Below are positions 47,342 through 59,055 of a stretch of 64,000 nucleotides of DNA, one piece after another. Source of the DNA: Stereum hirsutum FP-91666 SS1 (lineage: Eukaryota > Basidiomycota > Agaricomycetes > Russulales > Stereaceae); NCBI RefSeq assembly GCF_000264905.1, contig NW_006763136.1:968228-1032227 (forward strand). Direction: 5' to 3'. The translations under genes and the position numbers were made by a program. The notes beneath the pieces are model-generated. The model made no database searches. It saw only the letters and a list, made by a program, of their open reading frames with translations, and was not told where the DNA came from. Positions within the stretch are counted from its first letter, which is position 1, and every line of letters starts with the position of its first letter.

Positions 47342-50300
47342 TCACTGTCCAACATGTATGAAGGGGATCCATCTCTCGAAAGCTTTTTCACCCGCTTGAC
47401 GACGTAGGTGTGCGACTGCGTTATGAAGCGCACGAGCTGCCACGTCAACCGCTGTGTAGTGTTTATCGCTCTTACCAGCTTCTATAAGCTCGGAATATAC
47501 TCCATCCGCGACGATGGGTCCATCGCTGTCTCTGATAGACCACATCGTCGCCAGAACAGTTCGGTGTCCTGCCATCAGCATGCCTGCGGCCAGATGAATG
47601 GCTTCGTCCGGTAATGTCTCATCTCCCGTGGCAGTCTGGCAGGCGGATAAGAAGGCAAATTCCGCGCAGGAAAGAGACTGCTGGATGATTGTCGAAAGCT
47701 CGAGGGGGCCATCATCAAGGAGGAACGCGCTTCTCCTCGGATCGTCGGAACGCTGGATAGCATGACATGCCAAATGGATCCAACCATTCTGTTTCATGCC
47801 TTCCAGAACATATCCTACCGTTGCTTCCTCCTTGTTCAACCATGTCCACCTCATGTTCCCGATGTGCTTTTGAATGGCCTTGACTTCGTTCGTTGTACCT
47901 GGAAGGGGACTTTGCCCGGGTGTAGATGGTTGGCTGATGGCAAGAATTCCGGGACCGTCTAAGGCTGGTTCTGGTAAAGTATCGCGTCGAGAGGCGAGAA
48001 GTGCAGATAGACTGGGTGTATAGGACGATACGACACAGTCGAACACTTTGGATGGTATTTCTGCCGATGCACTATAGACTCCTGCGGCGTGAAGTGGTAG
48101 AGTTGCCATCGCGCCTGTTGCGCACCATGTGAGGTGTGGAAGATCAGTGGCTTGTCCCTATCACCGTTGTAATCGTTGAGCAGGGCGAAAATCATTGTAA
48201 AATTGAGGACATACCTGATTGAGATAGCCAAGGCTGTCCAGCACTGGAGTAACAACATGTCCCCAGAGAATGCGCAACACCTTCTCGAAGTCGCTTGTCT
48301 GGGCGACGTGGTGAGACTTTGAACCACGTTCGGCGCGCACACCTGCAGTCTTTAATGCGCGGCGCAGCCAGTGCTTCATAGCATCTATGCTTGGCACAGA
48401 TATTGTGGAGAGCTCGACGTTTACAACACGCTGTTCACTCCTATTCTGAACAATAAGCGCGTCACACCGCGACTCGTGGATATTGATGATGACAACAGGC
48501 CCAAATCGTGCTGCTCCCACCAACTCATGCATCTTCTTGGGCTTTAAGAATCCTTCAAACCCTGCGATACGGCGTGCGTCCTCTACCAGCTTGTCCCATC
48601 GCTCAGCGAGGCGACGGCGTGCAAGAGAAGCGTTCTCCAGATCACCAATGTCTGGGATCTGTGATGTCTCAGCGTGCTCGAGGGCTTGAGAGACGTGCAT
48701 GAGTTCGTCCGCGAGTGCAGCATCAACAGCATGAAGATCCTGTATGGGTGTGCGCAGTTGAAGCAGCTGGCCCCAAACGAGTGAACGGCCCTGCTCCAAC
48801 CACTCGACGGCCAGTTCGTACTTCCCTAGAGCTATGGCCGCGGCTGCTGCGTTATTTACAGCATCACTCATGGATTCGATGTCGCTGTATCGGCGTGACA
48901 CTGGGGTGCCCAACCATATGAGCCGTGATACGAGAGAGATGACGGTTCCATGAGCCTCGAGAAGCTGTGAGGGGTCGCGCTCCGAGGCAACCTTCGCCCA
49001 CTGCAGAGCGGCTTGGAATCGAAGAGATGGCTCGTTGGTAGGAGCGTCAGCTGCCGTACGATACGCATTCGTCGACGCTTGAATGTCCGCCCTGTCTCCG
49101 GTGACCTGGAAGCGCGATATATACGACATGCCCAAATTCCAGAAGTATTTTGATTTCTGGGCATATCCATCCGGAAGAAGACCGATCGCATGCTCCAAGT
49201 GGGAGATGGCCTGTGTTATGTCGAGAACGTCTCTCGTGGACTCAAATTTGGCCATGAGCACGGTAGCGAGGTTGTTTAGGTGTGCGGGTTTTCTGGCGTC
49301 ATCGTCGCTAGTGAGCGCGACAGTTCGCTCGCTCAATGCCACAGCCTCATCAATACTGGAATCTTGACCGTCTTTGTACCTCTGGTAAAGACGTGCAAGT
49401 GAATTGCCGAGTTCGATATAGAATGAAGGATCGCGCATGAGAGCAATGGCTTTCTTCTGGCACGATATTGCCTTGACTAGGTCGTTACTGCTGTCTGTTC
49501 GTTCGAACCGATTGACCAGCGCCATGGCGAGGTTCGAAAGATACATCGGCTTGTTCTTATGTTCGTCGCGAGTCAACAACACGGCTTGCTCGTGATGTTT
49601 GATTGCTTTGTCGGCGTCCGGGAGATTACCGAGGCGATCGAAACGACGTCGAAGAGAGTTTCCAAGATTGCCGAGACGCTCGGGCTTCCAGGTGTCGCTC
49701 TCCGGTGTTAATGCAACACTTTGCTCCTGCAGGGAAACAGCCTCGTCAATGTCAGGAAGATTTCCGGTCCACTCGAACCGCGTCCGGAGAGAGACCCCAA
49801 GACTTTGAAGTCTATGAGGTCTACTGACGTCGTCAGGATGTGTGAGATCAAGGGCTTGTCTGAACAGGGTTATAGCATGGTCAAGGTCTTCGGGTTCCGC
49901 CCGGGTCAACTCGAACCGGCTTGTCAACGCATTAGCCAAGGTGGTGATGATTTTTGGACGATGGATGCTCTCCGAGGGGGTTAACGCATTGGCCTCCTCT
50001 GCGCGTGATATGGCCATCTCGACGTCTGTAACCTTTCGCGATGTACCTGAAAGATAGTATAAGGCAATGGCGAGGTTATGAAGCGCTATGGCCTTGTCTT
50101 CGTTGCCGGATGCCAATGCGGCGGCCTGTTCATGAGACGAAATGGCCTTGTCGAGGTCCGTGACATCGCCAAAGTGTTGATAACGAGCAGAACAAGTGAC
50201 GCCGAGGTTGCTTAGAGCGAGAGATTTGGCAGAATGCGTGTCATCGAGGAGAGATACCGCACGATCTTGGATATCAATGGCCTCGTCGACATCGCTATGG

Positions 50301-50584
50301 ACACCCAAACGCCTGAAGCGCCGGGATAAACAAAATCCTAAATTTGTGAGACGTCTCCACAGCTTTGGGTGGTCTGTCGACGTGAGCAGGACCGCTTTAC
50401 GCTGAGCCACTATCGCCCTATCGAGATCGTGTACATCACCCTCCCGAGTGAAACGGTCGAACAACGTGATTCCAAGAGTAGAGAGAGTTTCCGGATTATC
50501 ATCCGAGGCAATATCTGTATCAGACGACGCCTGACTGGCCGTGTCCTTACAGATTCGGAAGACGAGTTCAATATAGCAATCCAC
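47342..50584 (-). CDS. TPR-CHAT protein, putative caspase/separase-like cysteine protease
   Basis: Two main exons joined across a 57-base intron (48158-48214). The N-terminal 500 or so residues are TPR-type repeats of about 45-50 residues, for example KPMYLSNLAMALVNRFERTD then DLVKAISCQKKAIALM, and ARKPAHLNNLATVLMAKFES then ITQAISHLEHAIGLL. A helical linker with LALGKYELAVEWLEQGRSL-type sequence follows (here AIALGKYELAVEWLEQGRSL). The C-terminal CHAT domain has TWCATGAMATLPLHAAGVY, the catalytic His in NGWIHLACHA and the catalytic Cys in FAFLSACQTATGD, then AAGMLMAGHRTVLATMWSI. The His-Cys dyad is intact. TPR-CHAT proteins are clan CD proteases that cleave specific partners in bacterial and fungal death pathways; the fungal target here is unknown. 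The 5' end is unresolved: the first codon given is GTG in an open frame that runs on to about 50614 without ATG, so an upstream exon is likely. Confidence 0.88.
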
Positions 50585-50708
50585 TGTGGGAGATGTAAAA
50601 TGAACGAACTCACCGTTTCACCAACGCTAATATGATGTATGTAAGTGTGCCGCATATAATGGGATTGAAGGATTACGGCCTACATACCTCGACGCTTCAG
50701 GCGCAGTT

Positions 50709-50890
50709 CCTGGTCCCTATAAGGGAACCAGGTTCTTACCTTGCGCTGGAAATACTGAAACATTTCCTTTCTCGGCGGCCAATGTCCGCAGCAGCTTGTC
50801 CAGTTTTTAATCGATTTTAACTGATTAATGGTTCCAGAACCTTCCGGAAGAGGGCACGAGATGGTCTCGCCTCTTGACTGCGGACCGCAG
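50709..50890. other. cluster of six short hairpins before the Helitron gene
   Basis: Between the TPR-CHAT gene and the Helitron gene lie back-to-back inverted repeats: 50709-50732 (CCTGGTCCCT / AGGGAACCAGG, one bulge), 50807-50828 (TTAATC/GATTAA), 50830-50841 (GGTTC-CA-GAACC), 50841-50850 (CTTCCGGAAG), 50848-50875 (AAGAGG/CCTCTT outside CGAGA/TCTCG) and 50878-50890 (CTGCGG-A-CCGCAG). All stems listed are perfect apart from the stated bulges. They may be part of the Helitron 5' end, a replication or regulatory structure, or a chance cluster. Confidence 0.65.
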
Positions 50891-50921
50891 ATTCCGCCGC
50901 TTCGTTTCAGAGTCCGCTCAA

Positions 50922-50927
50922 TATATA
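50922..50927 (+). promoter_or_regulatory. TATATA box before the Helitron gene
   Basis: TATATA lies 33 bases before ATG 50960 and just downstream of the hairpin cluster. It is a plausible core promoter for the Rep-helicase. Confidence 0.4.
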
Positions 50928-50959
50928 CTTCGTTCAATCTCCCTTTTTTGAGACCAACA

Positions 50960-53900
50960 ATGCCACTTAAACGTACTCTCCATCCCTCTGCTTTTGAACG
51001 CCGCGTTCGCCCTTGCCGGAGGTCTGTCGTGATCGAGGATACTCCTCAATGCGACTGTCCTAACCGTAAGTCCATACTCAAATATCGCAGTAGTCCATTT
51101 CTAACGCTCAGGGACGTATAGTTAGTTTGCCCTCGTTGCCTTCTACGTTTCATTGCCTTCTTCTGTCGGAAGCGGAATGCAAACTACAACAGGTTCCTGT
51201 TGGTCGACCGATTTGCTCCATGTGTGGTTCGTTGTTTTCTTTTTGTGCGCGTGGAGAGGTACTTATGCACGTTCTCATACTAGGTGTTATCCGGGACTGT
51301 GACCCGCCGATAACCTATCCTTCTTCAACATCCCATACCCCTGTACCAGATGATCTTGACATGGACGTCGATTCCGAGCCTGACATCCCCGCGGAAGGTA
51401 TGTTTTATATTTGTTTTATCGTATTCGTGTATATGCTCTTTGTCTAAGTTGCTTTCAGAACCCGCTTTTCGACTCCGAGGGGGGCGAGAAAGCCCATTTC
51501 CTCATTCGCGAGACGATGATGTCCTTGAACTTGTCAGTGACGAGGAAGCGTTTCAAGCGCTTCCCCTCGCAAAGGTGATGTCACCGTCACGCTTGACCAG
51601 TTTCTATGCCTTCGTGGCATTGGGTACTCTCCAAGAAGTTCGTTCAGTGTGTTCGGTTCGTCCTGGTCGTTACGTTGTCGTCCATGTTCCAGATGTTTCG
51701 TTACTCGTTTCGACATGTTGTTTCTTTACGCGAGCTGAATTGCAGAAGATTGGTGCTGGTCATCATGTCCGAATGGGTAGCAAGATAACCAGGGATAATG
51801 CTTATCGTGAACTCGCTTCGCATCGATGTGATTCGCTCTGTAAAGGGCATTATGTCTTGTTTGATACCATGCTAAACGAGCGGGTGATACCATATAGTCG
51901 TATTCTGCAACATGAGCGGATATTCAGACCACAGCCCGAGTGCGCCCATGATGACCCCAGGTCATCTACTGGATTGACCCAGCCGTCCGACGTTGGTGCA
52001 TATCACACATCGGTATTTTCTATCAACCAAGCGGCGGAAAGTTTAGAGCTTCCTGTGGGCGATAACCACCTTCCGTATGAAAACTTTCCTGAAATATGCG
52101 ATGAGGATTCGAAGTTGAATATAATCCGAGAATTCCAGGAGAATATGGATCACCGAAATTACGTTTATGACGCGTGCGCTGTATGCGAACAGAAAAAGTT
52201 TCCGTTTGAGTTATCGGTTATCCATGCTGGCGAGCTCGATTTGCAGTTGTTGAGGAACGACAACATCCCATGTCATATATGGCCTCAAGACTATGACTTC
52301 GAAGCATATGATCGTGCTTTTTTGTCTCCACATGGAATGCATGATACGACGGCAGTTTCGGAGCTCTCGGTATGTTCACAATGTTTGAGCAGCATGGAGA
52401 AAGGCAAACAGCCACCCGATGCTATCTCAAACTACCAGTACTATGGTTATGGGCGGCTTCCATCTGCTGTTCATGATGCTTTTCGGCATTCTACCATGCA
52501 TGAAAAGTTACTAGTTGCTGCTTGTTCAGCAACCAATATTTCTCATGTAATATCTGAGGCTAAGGGTGGATTTCCGGGTGCTCCACAAAGGTTTTGTCAA
52601 AACAACGTCGCCATTATACCGCAGGACGTAGGCACTCTTCATCGTCTTCTGCCCCCGTCGAAAGAAGACGTGGGATTCTCGATGTGCGTGCTATTCATAG
52701 GGAAAGGTGGCAGGCCTAATATGGATACGATCAGGTCCATGGAGCCGCTTTTGGTCTCCAAGAATCGAGTGGAGACTATGCTACGCTTCCTGATCGAGAA
52801 TAATCCTCATTATCGAGAGGCGAGTGTGGCCTTCAGTCACCAAAACCTAGATGCCATATGCTCTGGACCTGGGTTTCCAGCCGGAGCGGATGTCGGGATT
52901 CCGACCACGCTCGAAATACAGTATTTTGCCAATCTTGAATCTGCAGGAGAGGCCGTCAATGCTGGATACGATGCCGACGAGAGACGTACTTTCCTCATTC
53001 CCGATGATGAGGTGTATACGGAGATTACAGGGTATTCGAATACGGCCACAAAAGGCGACGGGCATCAGTCCGCAAAGATTCGTGCACTGCAATGGATCCT
53101 AGATCACAAACCATTTGTAACTGTGCGTCCGGGAACGAAACTATTTCCCGATAGGGATCCTCGTATGTTGACGTTTGTTTTTCCTCACCTTGATCCTTGG
53201 GGAATCGGGGGTTTTAATCATCCAATGCGTCAAGGAGAGTCAATCCTGCCTATGAAGAACCAAATTCGAAACTTGTTAATGCGTTACGACAGTCCTTTTG
53301 AACGGGATCCCAATTTTGCGTATGTTTGTTGGAATGCCGTTCAAAAGTTGGAGGCTGCGCGCAGCTTGCAGTTTCGTACGCAGGCTTCCAATCTTGCATA
53401 TTTGGCGGATGAGATCAATGAATATAAAGATGTAATTGAAGATATGAATGAACGGTGGATGCGAGATGAGACACTTGCGCCTACGTCTAGAGGAGAACGT
53501 CGTGTTGCAGCGATCCTTGCGAAGCTTCGGCTGGTTGCGAAGGATCTTAGAGGGTCTAATGGACGTCGTATTGCGTTGCGTAACCAAATCAGAGGCTTGT
53601 TGAAGACTAATGGATGTCCTGCTTTGTTCATTACGCTGAATCCGGCAGACATCCACCATAAACTTATGCATATCCTTTCCGGACACAGTGAAGCTTCATT
53701 CGTTGAGACGGATAAGTTTCATCGTGCCAAGAACGTTGCTGCACATCCAGCGGCGGCCGCGATATTTTTTGATATCATGATCCGAGCATTCAATGATTAC
53801 ATTCTGCGCTATGGAAGAGATACTCCAGGTATCTTCGGCACTTGCGATGCCTATTTTGGCACTGTCGAAGCACAAGGCCGTGGAACGCTTCATTGTCATA

Positions 53901-56900
53901 TGCTTATTTGGCTGAAAGGAAATCCTAATCCGCAAGCTCTTCGGGATCGTATGGCTGAAGATGATACATTCAAAACTGCTATGTTCGGCTGGCTGGAGTC
54001 TATCATTAAATGTGAGCTTCCAGATATGGAGCCGATAGTTGGTGGAGATGCTAATAGAGTGTGGCAGAAGCCGGTTTTGGAGTACGACACTCGTACCGCA
54101 GATGCTCCTTTCCTGGAAGATACTCTGACCGACGACGATCGTGAACGTTTCAAAGAAAGTTTTAAACATTTTGTAAGTGATCTTGCGGTTGCGTGCAACT
54201 GGCACGACCATACAGCTACCTGTTGGAAGTATCTTAGTGATGGGGAACCACACGATGATGCACATTGCCGTATGAGAGTCGACGGTAGTACAAGATCGTT
54301 CACTGAACTAGATCCTGAGACGGCGTCGATATTGTTGCGAAGGTTACATCCTTGGATCAACAACTACAATGACGTTGTTCTTTTCTTGATGAAATGCAAT
54401 ATGGACATTAAATATATAGGGTCTGGGCAGGCTGCAAAGGCATTAGTGTATTATGTGACTGACTATGTGACCAAAGGTTCCTTACCGTTACATCTCGGAC
54501 TGCAATCGCTCTGCTGGGCACTGCGCCAGAATGAAGCGAAGTATGACGGGATGGACGATCTTGATGTGCAGTCAATGAAACGCAGTTTGATGGTGAAAGT
54601 CGTCAATGCGATGATGGGAAGGCAAGAGATATCCCATCAACAAGTTATGAGCTATCTAGTTGGGGGCGGCGACAGTTACACCAGTCATAAATTCCGCACG
54701 TTATATTGGGGTGAATTTGACCGGTATTTTAAAAGCCAGGGACAGCCAGATGCGGAGGGTGTGGTTCCTCTCGATGGAGGTGCTTTACCAGTATCAGAGG
54801 GAGAAGACAATGAACCTGAAATGCGTGAGTTCGACCTTCCAGACGATCTCGACGAAATGGATGTGTCAATGCATCTACAGAGCGCGCCATTCCCGAGAGG
54901 TCCAGCGGAAGAGGAAGTTTCTGCTGCATATGTCTCCGGAAGTATAGTTCGTCAAAGCCTAGTCGAAGACTATAGACTGCGAAGTGCAAAGCCCGTTTTT
55001 GACTCCATGGCTCTATGGGATTTCGTAGCGACAACGTTTATGGAGGCCCGTACTCAAACAGACAAAGTTTTCAATCCACGAGCAGCCAGGGGACGTCTTT
55101 TGAATGACTCCCATCGGCTGTATAAGACACATGTAAATCGACTGAGATTGGACTCACGGATAGTTCCTGTTCTTGTGGGGCCTCAGTTACCTCGAAGAGA
55201 CTCTAGTGAGACTCAAAGAGAGAACTGGCATCGTCTGATGTTGATACTCTTCAAACCGTGGCGATGTCCATCTGATATCCGGTCTGCGGGTCAGAGTTGG
55301 GAAGCAGCATTCGAAAGCCATGCCTTTCCACCACATCTAGCGAATATCATTAAAAATATGAATATAGAACAGGAATGCAAGGACGCCAGACAAGCGTACG
55401 ATTCTGCCAGGCGCGCGCACAAAGTAGCTCCTTTGATTCACAGCTCAGATGCACCATACCAACTTGGCGATAATGCTGACGTGTTCGAGCTGGCGGTAAT
55501 GAATGATGAACGGTTCAATGTGGCATTATTGAAGGGAAACATCGACGATGATCCTTTGGCAAGAGCGAGCGAGCGTTTGCTTGCAGCTGATACGCGTGTC
55601 AGAGAAACTTTGAGAAGTCTCGAGAATTCGGGTGTTTTGTCCACCTCGATAGAAGGTGATGGCGAGAACATCTTGCTAGGCGGATCTACATATCCAGCAG
55701 AGCGTGTCAAAGAACAAGCGGTTTTGATGAGGGCGTTTGGAAAGAACAAGCGACCCAACGTTCCGACGCAAAGCGAGGCTCTGACAGAGGAAGAACGAGG
55801 GTCATACGGTGACTTTGATCCACGCACCTATGTTGATCGTTTACTGGGTGAACGTGCTCGCCCACCGCCATTACCAGCTCAGCAAGGCGAAACAGTGGAG
55901 AGCACATATCGAAGGGCGTCTGACGCTGTCATTACCTCGGTATTAAAGGACTTGAATATTAGTGAAAATGTAGAGCAAGAGACTGCAGTACGTATCGTGG
56001 GTGAGCATCTATTGCGAGGTTCAGCGGAGCAATTGATCATGTACGTCGGAGGTGAAGGAGGTACGGGGAAAAGTCATGTTGTAAAAGCAATTGTGGATCT
56101 CTTCACGCGCTGCCAAGTACGGTCGCGCCTTCTACTAAGTGCGCCTACAGGTATAGCCTCAGTACTAATAAGTGGGTATACGGTACATGCACTTACATTC
56201 TTACCGAAGGCGGAGCATCAGAAACTTAACATTCAGGCATTGACTGAGATATGGAAGGATGTGGATTATCTTATCGTTGATGAGGTATCTATGATAGGAG
56301 CAATTTTTTTGGCGCATATGTCAGAAAGGCTTCGAGCTGCACGAGGATGGAAAGGAAAAGATTCGGACAAACCATTTGGCGGTGTAAACATGATATTCAT
56401 GGGTGATTTTGGCCAGCTTAAGCCTGTATCACAGTCTTCTTTATTCTCAGAGGACCTCGTTCGTCGTATACAGCAAAATCAGGGACAATCCATGTCGGGA
56501 CAGGAGTCAATGTACGGTGCTTATCTTTGGCGTCAGTTGAATCGGGTGATTTGCCTGAAAAAAAATTGGCGCCATGCAGCCGATTCTCGGTATGCATCGA
56601 TACTGTCTCGTATACGACGCGGGAAAGGACGGGACAGACGTACCTCGAGAGATTCATTGTCAGATTATGAGGTTTTGCTGAACCGACAGCTCAACGTCTT
56701 GCAAAACGAAGCGAATAAAACAGGTAAGGATCTTTCGAGGTTTCAAGACTGCCCTATCATTGTGGCCGAGAAAACGCTGCGAGATGCCATCAATGTTGAA
56801 GTGGCTACTGCGAAGGCCTCTGCATATGGGAAAGATTTGCAATACTTTGTAGCCGTGGATAAACGAAATGGAAAACCAGTCCTTGGTGTACAACGTCAAA

Positions 56901-57481
56901 GGTTACTGACACTGCGGTCTAGTCTGACGCATGATGCACTGGGACAGCTTCCTCTGTTTGAGGGAATGAAAGTCATGGTGACAGATAATATTGACATAGG
57001 ACACAAAACTGTCAATGGCTCCGAAGGCGTGGTTCAACACGTCAAGTGGGAAGTCCAAGACGATGGGACTAAAGTCGCGACTTGTGCGTATGTACACATA
57101 CCTGATAGCGGGTTGAGGCTTCCAGATTTACCGCCCAATGTTGTTCCCGTGTTTCCTGTCCGTACGTCGGTTGACTATGTCGCACCTAATTCAAAGAAGT
57201 ATTCTTTCAGTCGGTATCAGCTTCCGCTCCTACCTGCTTATGCGTATACAGACTATAAGGCGCAGGGACGTTCTCTGGACACCGTGATCGTCGATCTTGC
57301 TGGGTGCCGCAACGCACAGAGTGCATACGTGATGCTCTCTCGTGTGCGTACGTTGGAAGGTCTCGGGATTCTGCGATGGTTTCCGCCAATCAAAGTCTCG
57401 AAGCCTTTACAGCATGATCTTCGAGATGAACTGGACAGGCTCGAACGCTTGTCTGTAGAAACATTGAAACACTTTTTGTAA
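50960..57481 (+). mobile_element. Helitron (autonomous, rolling-circle transposon), minimal extent
   Basis: The interval is the span of the Rep-helicase gene and therefore a minimum. Termini (5' TC, 3' hairpin plus CTRR) could not be fixed. A 5-bp-stem hairpin (ACGCC/GGCGT, 57551-57569) followed by CTGG-T at 57596-57600 is one weak 3' candidate; CTAG at 57532-57535 is another. No stop codon or frameshift interrupts the 2,000-codon main frame, so the copy looks recent and potentially active. Confidence 0.8.
50960..57481 (+). CDS. Helitron Rep-helicase transposase
   Basis: Small 5' exons join a 6 kb main exon: 50960-51065, 51122 to about 51226, about 51283-51398, and 51461-57481. The intron at about 51227-51282 keeps frame, so it may be retained. 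An N-terminal segment carries Cys pairs (CDCPN, ICSMCG), then a domain with AELQKIGAGHHVRMGSKITR and HRCDSLC seen in fungal Helitrons. The HUH Rep nuclease shows PALFITLNPADIHH, GTLHCHMLIWLKG (HxH-type metal site, about 53880-53915) and YYVTDYVTKG (two Tyr spaced Y-x3-Y, about 54446-54475). The Pif1-family helicase shows GGEGGTGKSHVVKA (Walker A, 56050-56090), YLIVDEVSMIG (Walker B), MGDFGQLKPV, VICLKKNWRH and AYTDYKAQGRSLDTVIVDL. It nicks, copies and pastes DNA by rolling-circle transposition. All catalytic residues visible are intact. Base usage looks more AT-rich than the neighbours. Confidence 0.95.
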
Positions 57482-57834
57482 CTCCGCTTGTATTATCGTT
57501 CTTTCTGGTTCCAGCAGCTTGGCCTGTGTGGCGCTAGATACCGCACGCCCACGCCGGGCCGTGTGGCGTTGAACTCGACGGTGTACTGCAGATTTCTGGT
57601 TTTCATGCTGTATCCAATTTCTATCTTGTTTACTATAAGCCACTGGTTCAAAGCTATGTGTGACACACTACTGCTACTCATCCAGACAAACAAATAGAAT
57701 ATAGTATAGAACCTAATATTGAGAATTAAAGAGAATATGTAGGAAGATCGATTGGTAGAACACTGTCATTATCAGATGGGTTAATGTGTGTGAAGATCAA
57801 GATGAAATGCTGATATGACGTACAGGTGTATACT
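57482..57834. other. Helitron 3' flank
   Basis: This interval of 353 bases contains two copies of GTGTGGCG (57526-57533 region and 57561-57568), a hairpin-forming stretch at 57551-57569 and an AT-rich right part. No gene. The element end probably lies here or beyond. Confidence 0.4.
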
Positions 57835-58575
57835 TCATGCTACAATAGGACGTGAGAGCAGCTTGGAGTCCTCGATGCGCAAGCGATTATCGAGTCGAGT
57901 ATCGTGTGGTACGTCATACGAGTCAAACTCGAAGGCTGGATGAGGATGTGAGCTTGGAAGTGCAAGAAATACATCAATATTGTTCCTCTCATGAAAAAAT
58001 GCCCAATCATGTTTCTTCGTCACCAAATAAAAATCATCCTTGTAATTGGTGTCAAGAACTGAAGGTCCGACAAGTGCCTCATGCATCCGTAGTATGCCGA
58101 CTTTCTCAGAAACAGCGGACCCTTCCCCATATTCATCCCCATAGATAAATACCAATGCATAAAAAAAATCTTGTGCCGAGCCAACAAAGCTGAGAACAGC
58201 AATGTGGTGAACTATGGGTGACGTGTGTTGGTAAGCACGCACATCACTTCCCACACGAACTCCGGGGATGGTTGAATGAGAGTCGAGGAAATGTCCAATG
58301 GCCGTGAGCATAACTGTGGGGTATGGGTTGGCAGTGATCTTCATCTTCCACACGCTGAGCTGAGATTCTATACAGGCACAGCTTTGTCCAGTGAATGAAG
58401 TCGGCCCATAAGCGCGCACGGTACGGTGATCATCACAGTTAACAAGCAGTTCCTGTGGAGCACCATTATGGGCTGGATCTCTGGAACATGTGTCAGAGTT
58501 TCGGCTCTAGATATCTCATCAATTGACTTACTGGATCCCTTCTTCTTCGGGGATTGGAGGCAATGGTTGTTCCAT
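57835..58575 (-). CDS. orphan hypothetical protein next to the Helitron
   Basis: Two exons: MEQPLPPIPEEEGI from ATG 58575, an intron at about 58480-58532 (GTAAGT...TCCAG), then DPAHNGAPQELLVNCDDHRT running into the large exon. About 230 residues. Globular-looking, with CIESQLSVWKMKITANPYPT, SPIVHHIAVLSFVGSAQDFF, VTKKHDWAFFHERNNIDVFL and a C-terminal RLRIEDSKLLSRPIVA. No signal peptide or transmembrane segment. I do not recognise the family. The splice restores one frame exactly, which supports a real gene. Its position beside the Helitron, which transcribes toward it, leaves open that it is captured cargo. Confidence 0.6.
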
Positions 58576-58650
58576 CTGCACCGCTATCATAAATCTTGTT
58601 CATAATGGCCGATCAATTTTCATCCTTAATAGGTTATGAGATTTATGAGC

Positions 58651-58851
58651 CTACCCTTCCATAATTGTTGCGGGCGTGTGTCCCATTAGCATTGCCCTGA
58701 GTTCTCTTATGTTTGAGCGGTATGTGGCATCTTCTAGCCAACAAGTGTCACACAAATGCAACCAATCTTTGGTGGGTGGGGGTAAAGTATGGGCACAAAT
58801 GCGTAGGAGTGGAGAGTTGAGAGTGGAAGCCACAATTGAAGGACTGTTCAT
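58651..58851 (-). CDS. small orphan ORF at the inverted repeat
   Basis: 66 codons from ATG 58851 (MNSPSIVASTLNSPLLRICA) through PPPTKDWLHLCDTCWLEDAT to a stop at 58651. Upstream of this ATG the frame stays open into arm 1 of the inverted duplication. A Cys-x2-Cys pair and Trp residues look non-random, but no domain is recognised. It might be an exon of a longer gene; I could not find a splice that joins it to the 58575 gene in frame. Confidence 0.3.
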   Translation of the reverse strand: MNSPSIVASTLNSPLLRICAHTLPPPTKDWLHLCDTCWLEDATYRSNIRELRAMLMGHTPATIMEG

Positions 58852-58870
58852 GGTGGTAGTAGAAGAGGAA

Positions 58871-58950
58871 GGATGTGTTCTGGTACGAAACAGGGTGTCC
58901 CCTCTTTTTCTGGCTCGAGAGTCTTCAGAATTGTTACGTATTACGGGCCG
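58871..58950. repeat. inverted duplication, left arm
   Basis: The 49-base core 58871-58919 matches the reverse complement of 59084-59132 at 45 of 49 positions by eye, and all four differences are transitions. Similarity continues more weakly to about 58950 (CAGAATTGTTAC versus CAGAATTTTTGC). Confidence 0.85.
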
Positions 58951-59055
58951 GACTGCTCCGATGAATGACTCCAAAATGCGTGTTTTTGCCAAGAAGCGCA
59001 GTTCAAGATAAGCTTCTTGATAGTGGAATTTTCCGTCTTTAGGGAAGATCCCTTT

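Noticed and set aside
57520..57600. CTAG (57532) or CTGG (57596) as the exact Helitron 3' end
   Set aside because: The nearby stem is only 5 bp and the distance or the A/T insertion context is imperfect, so the terminus was not fixed.
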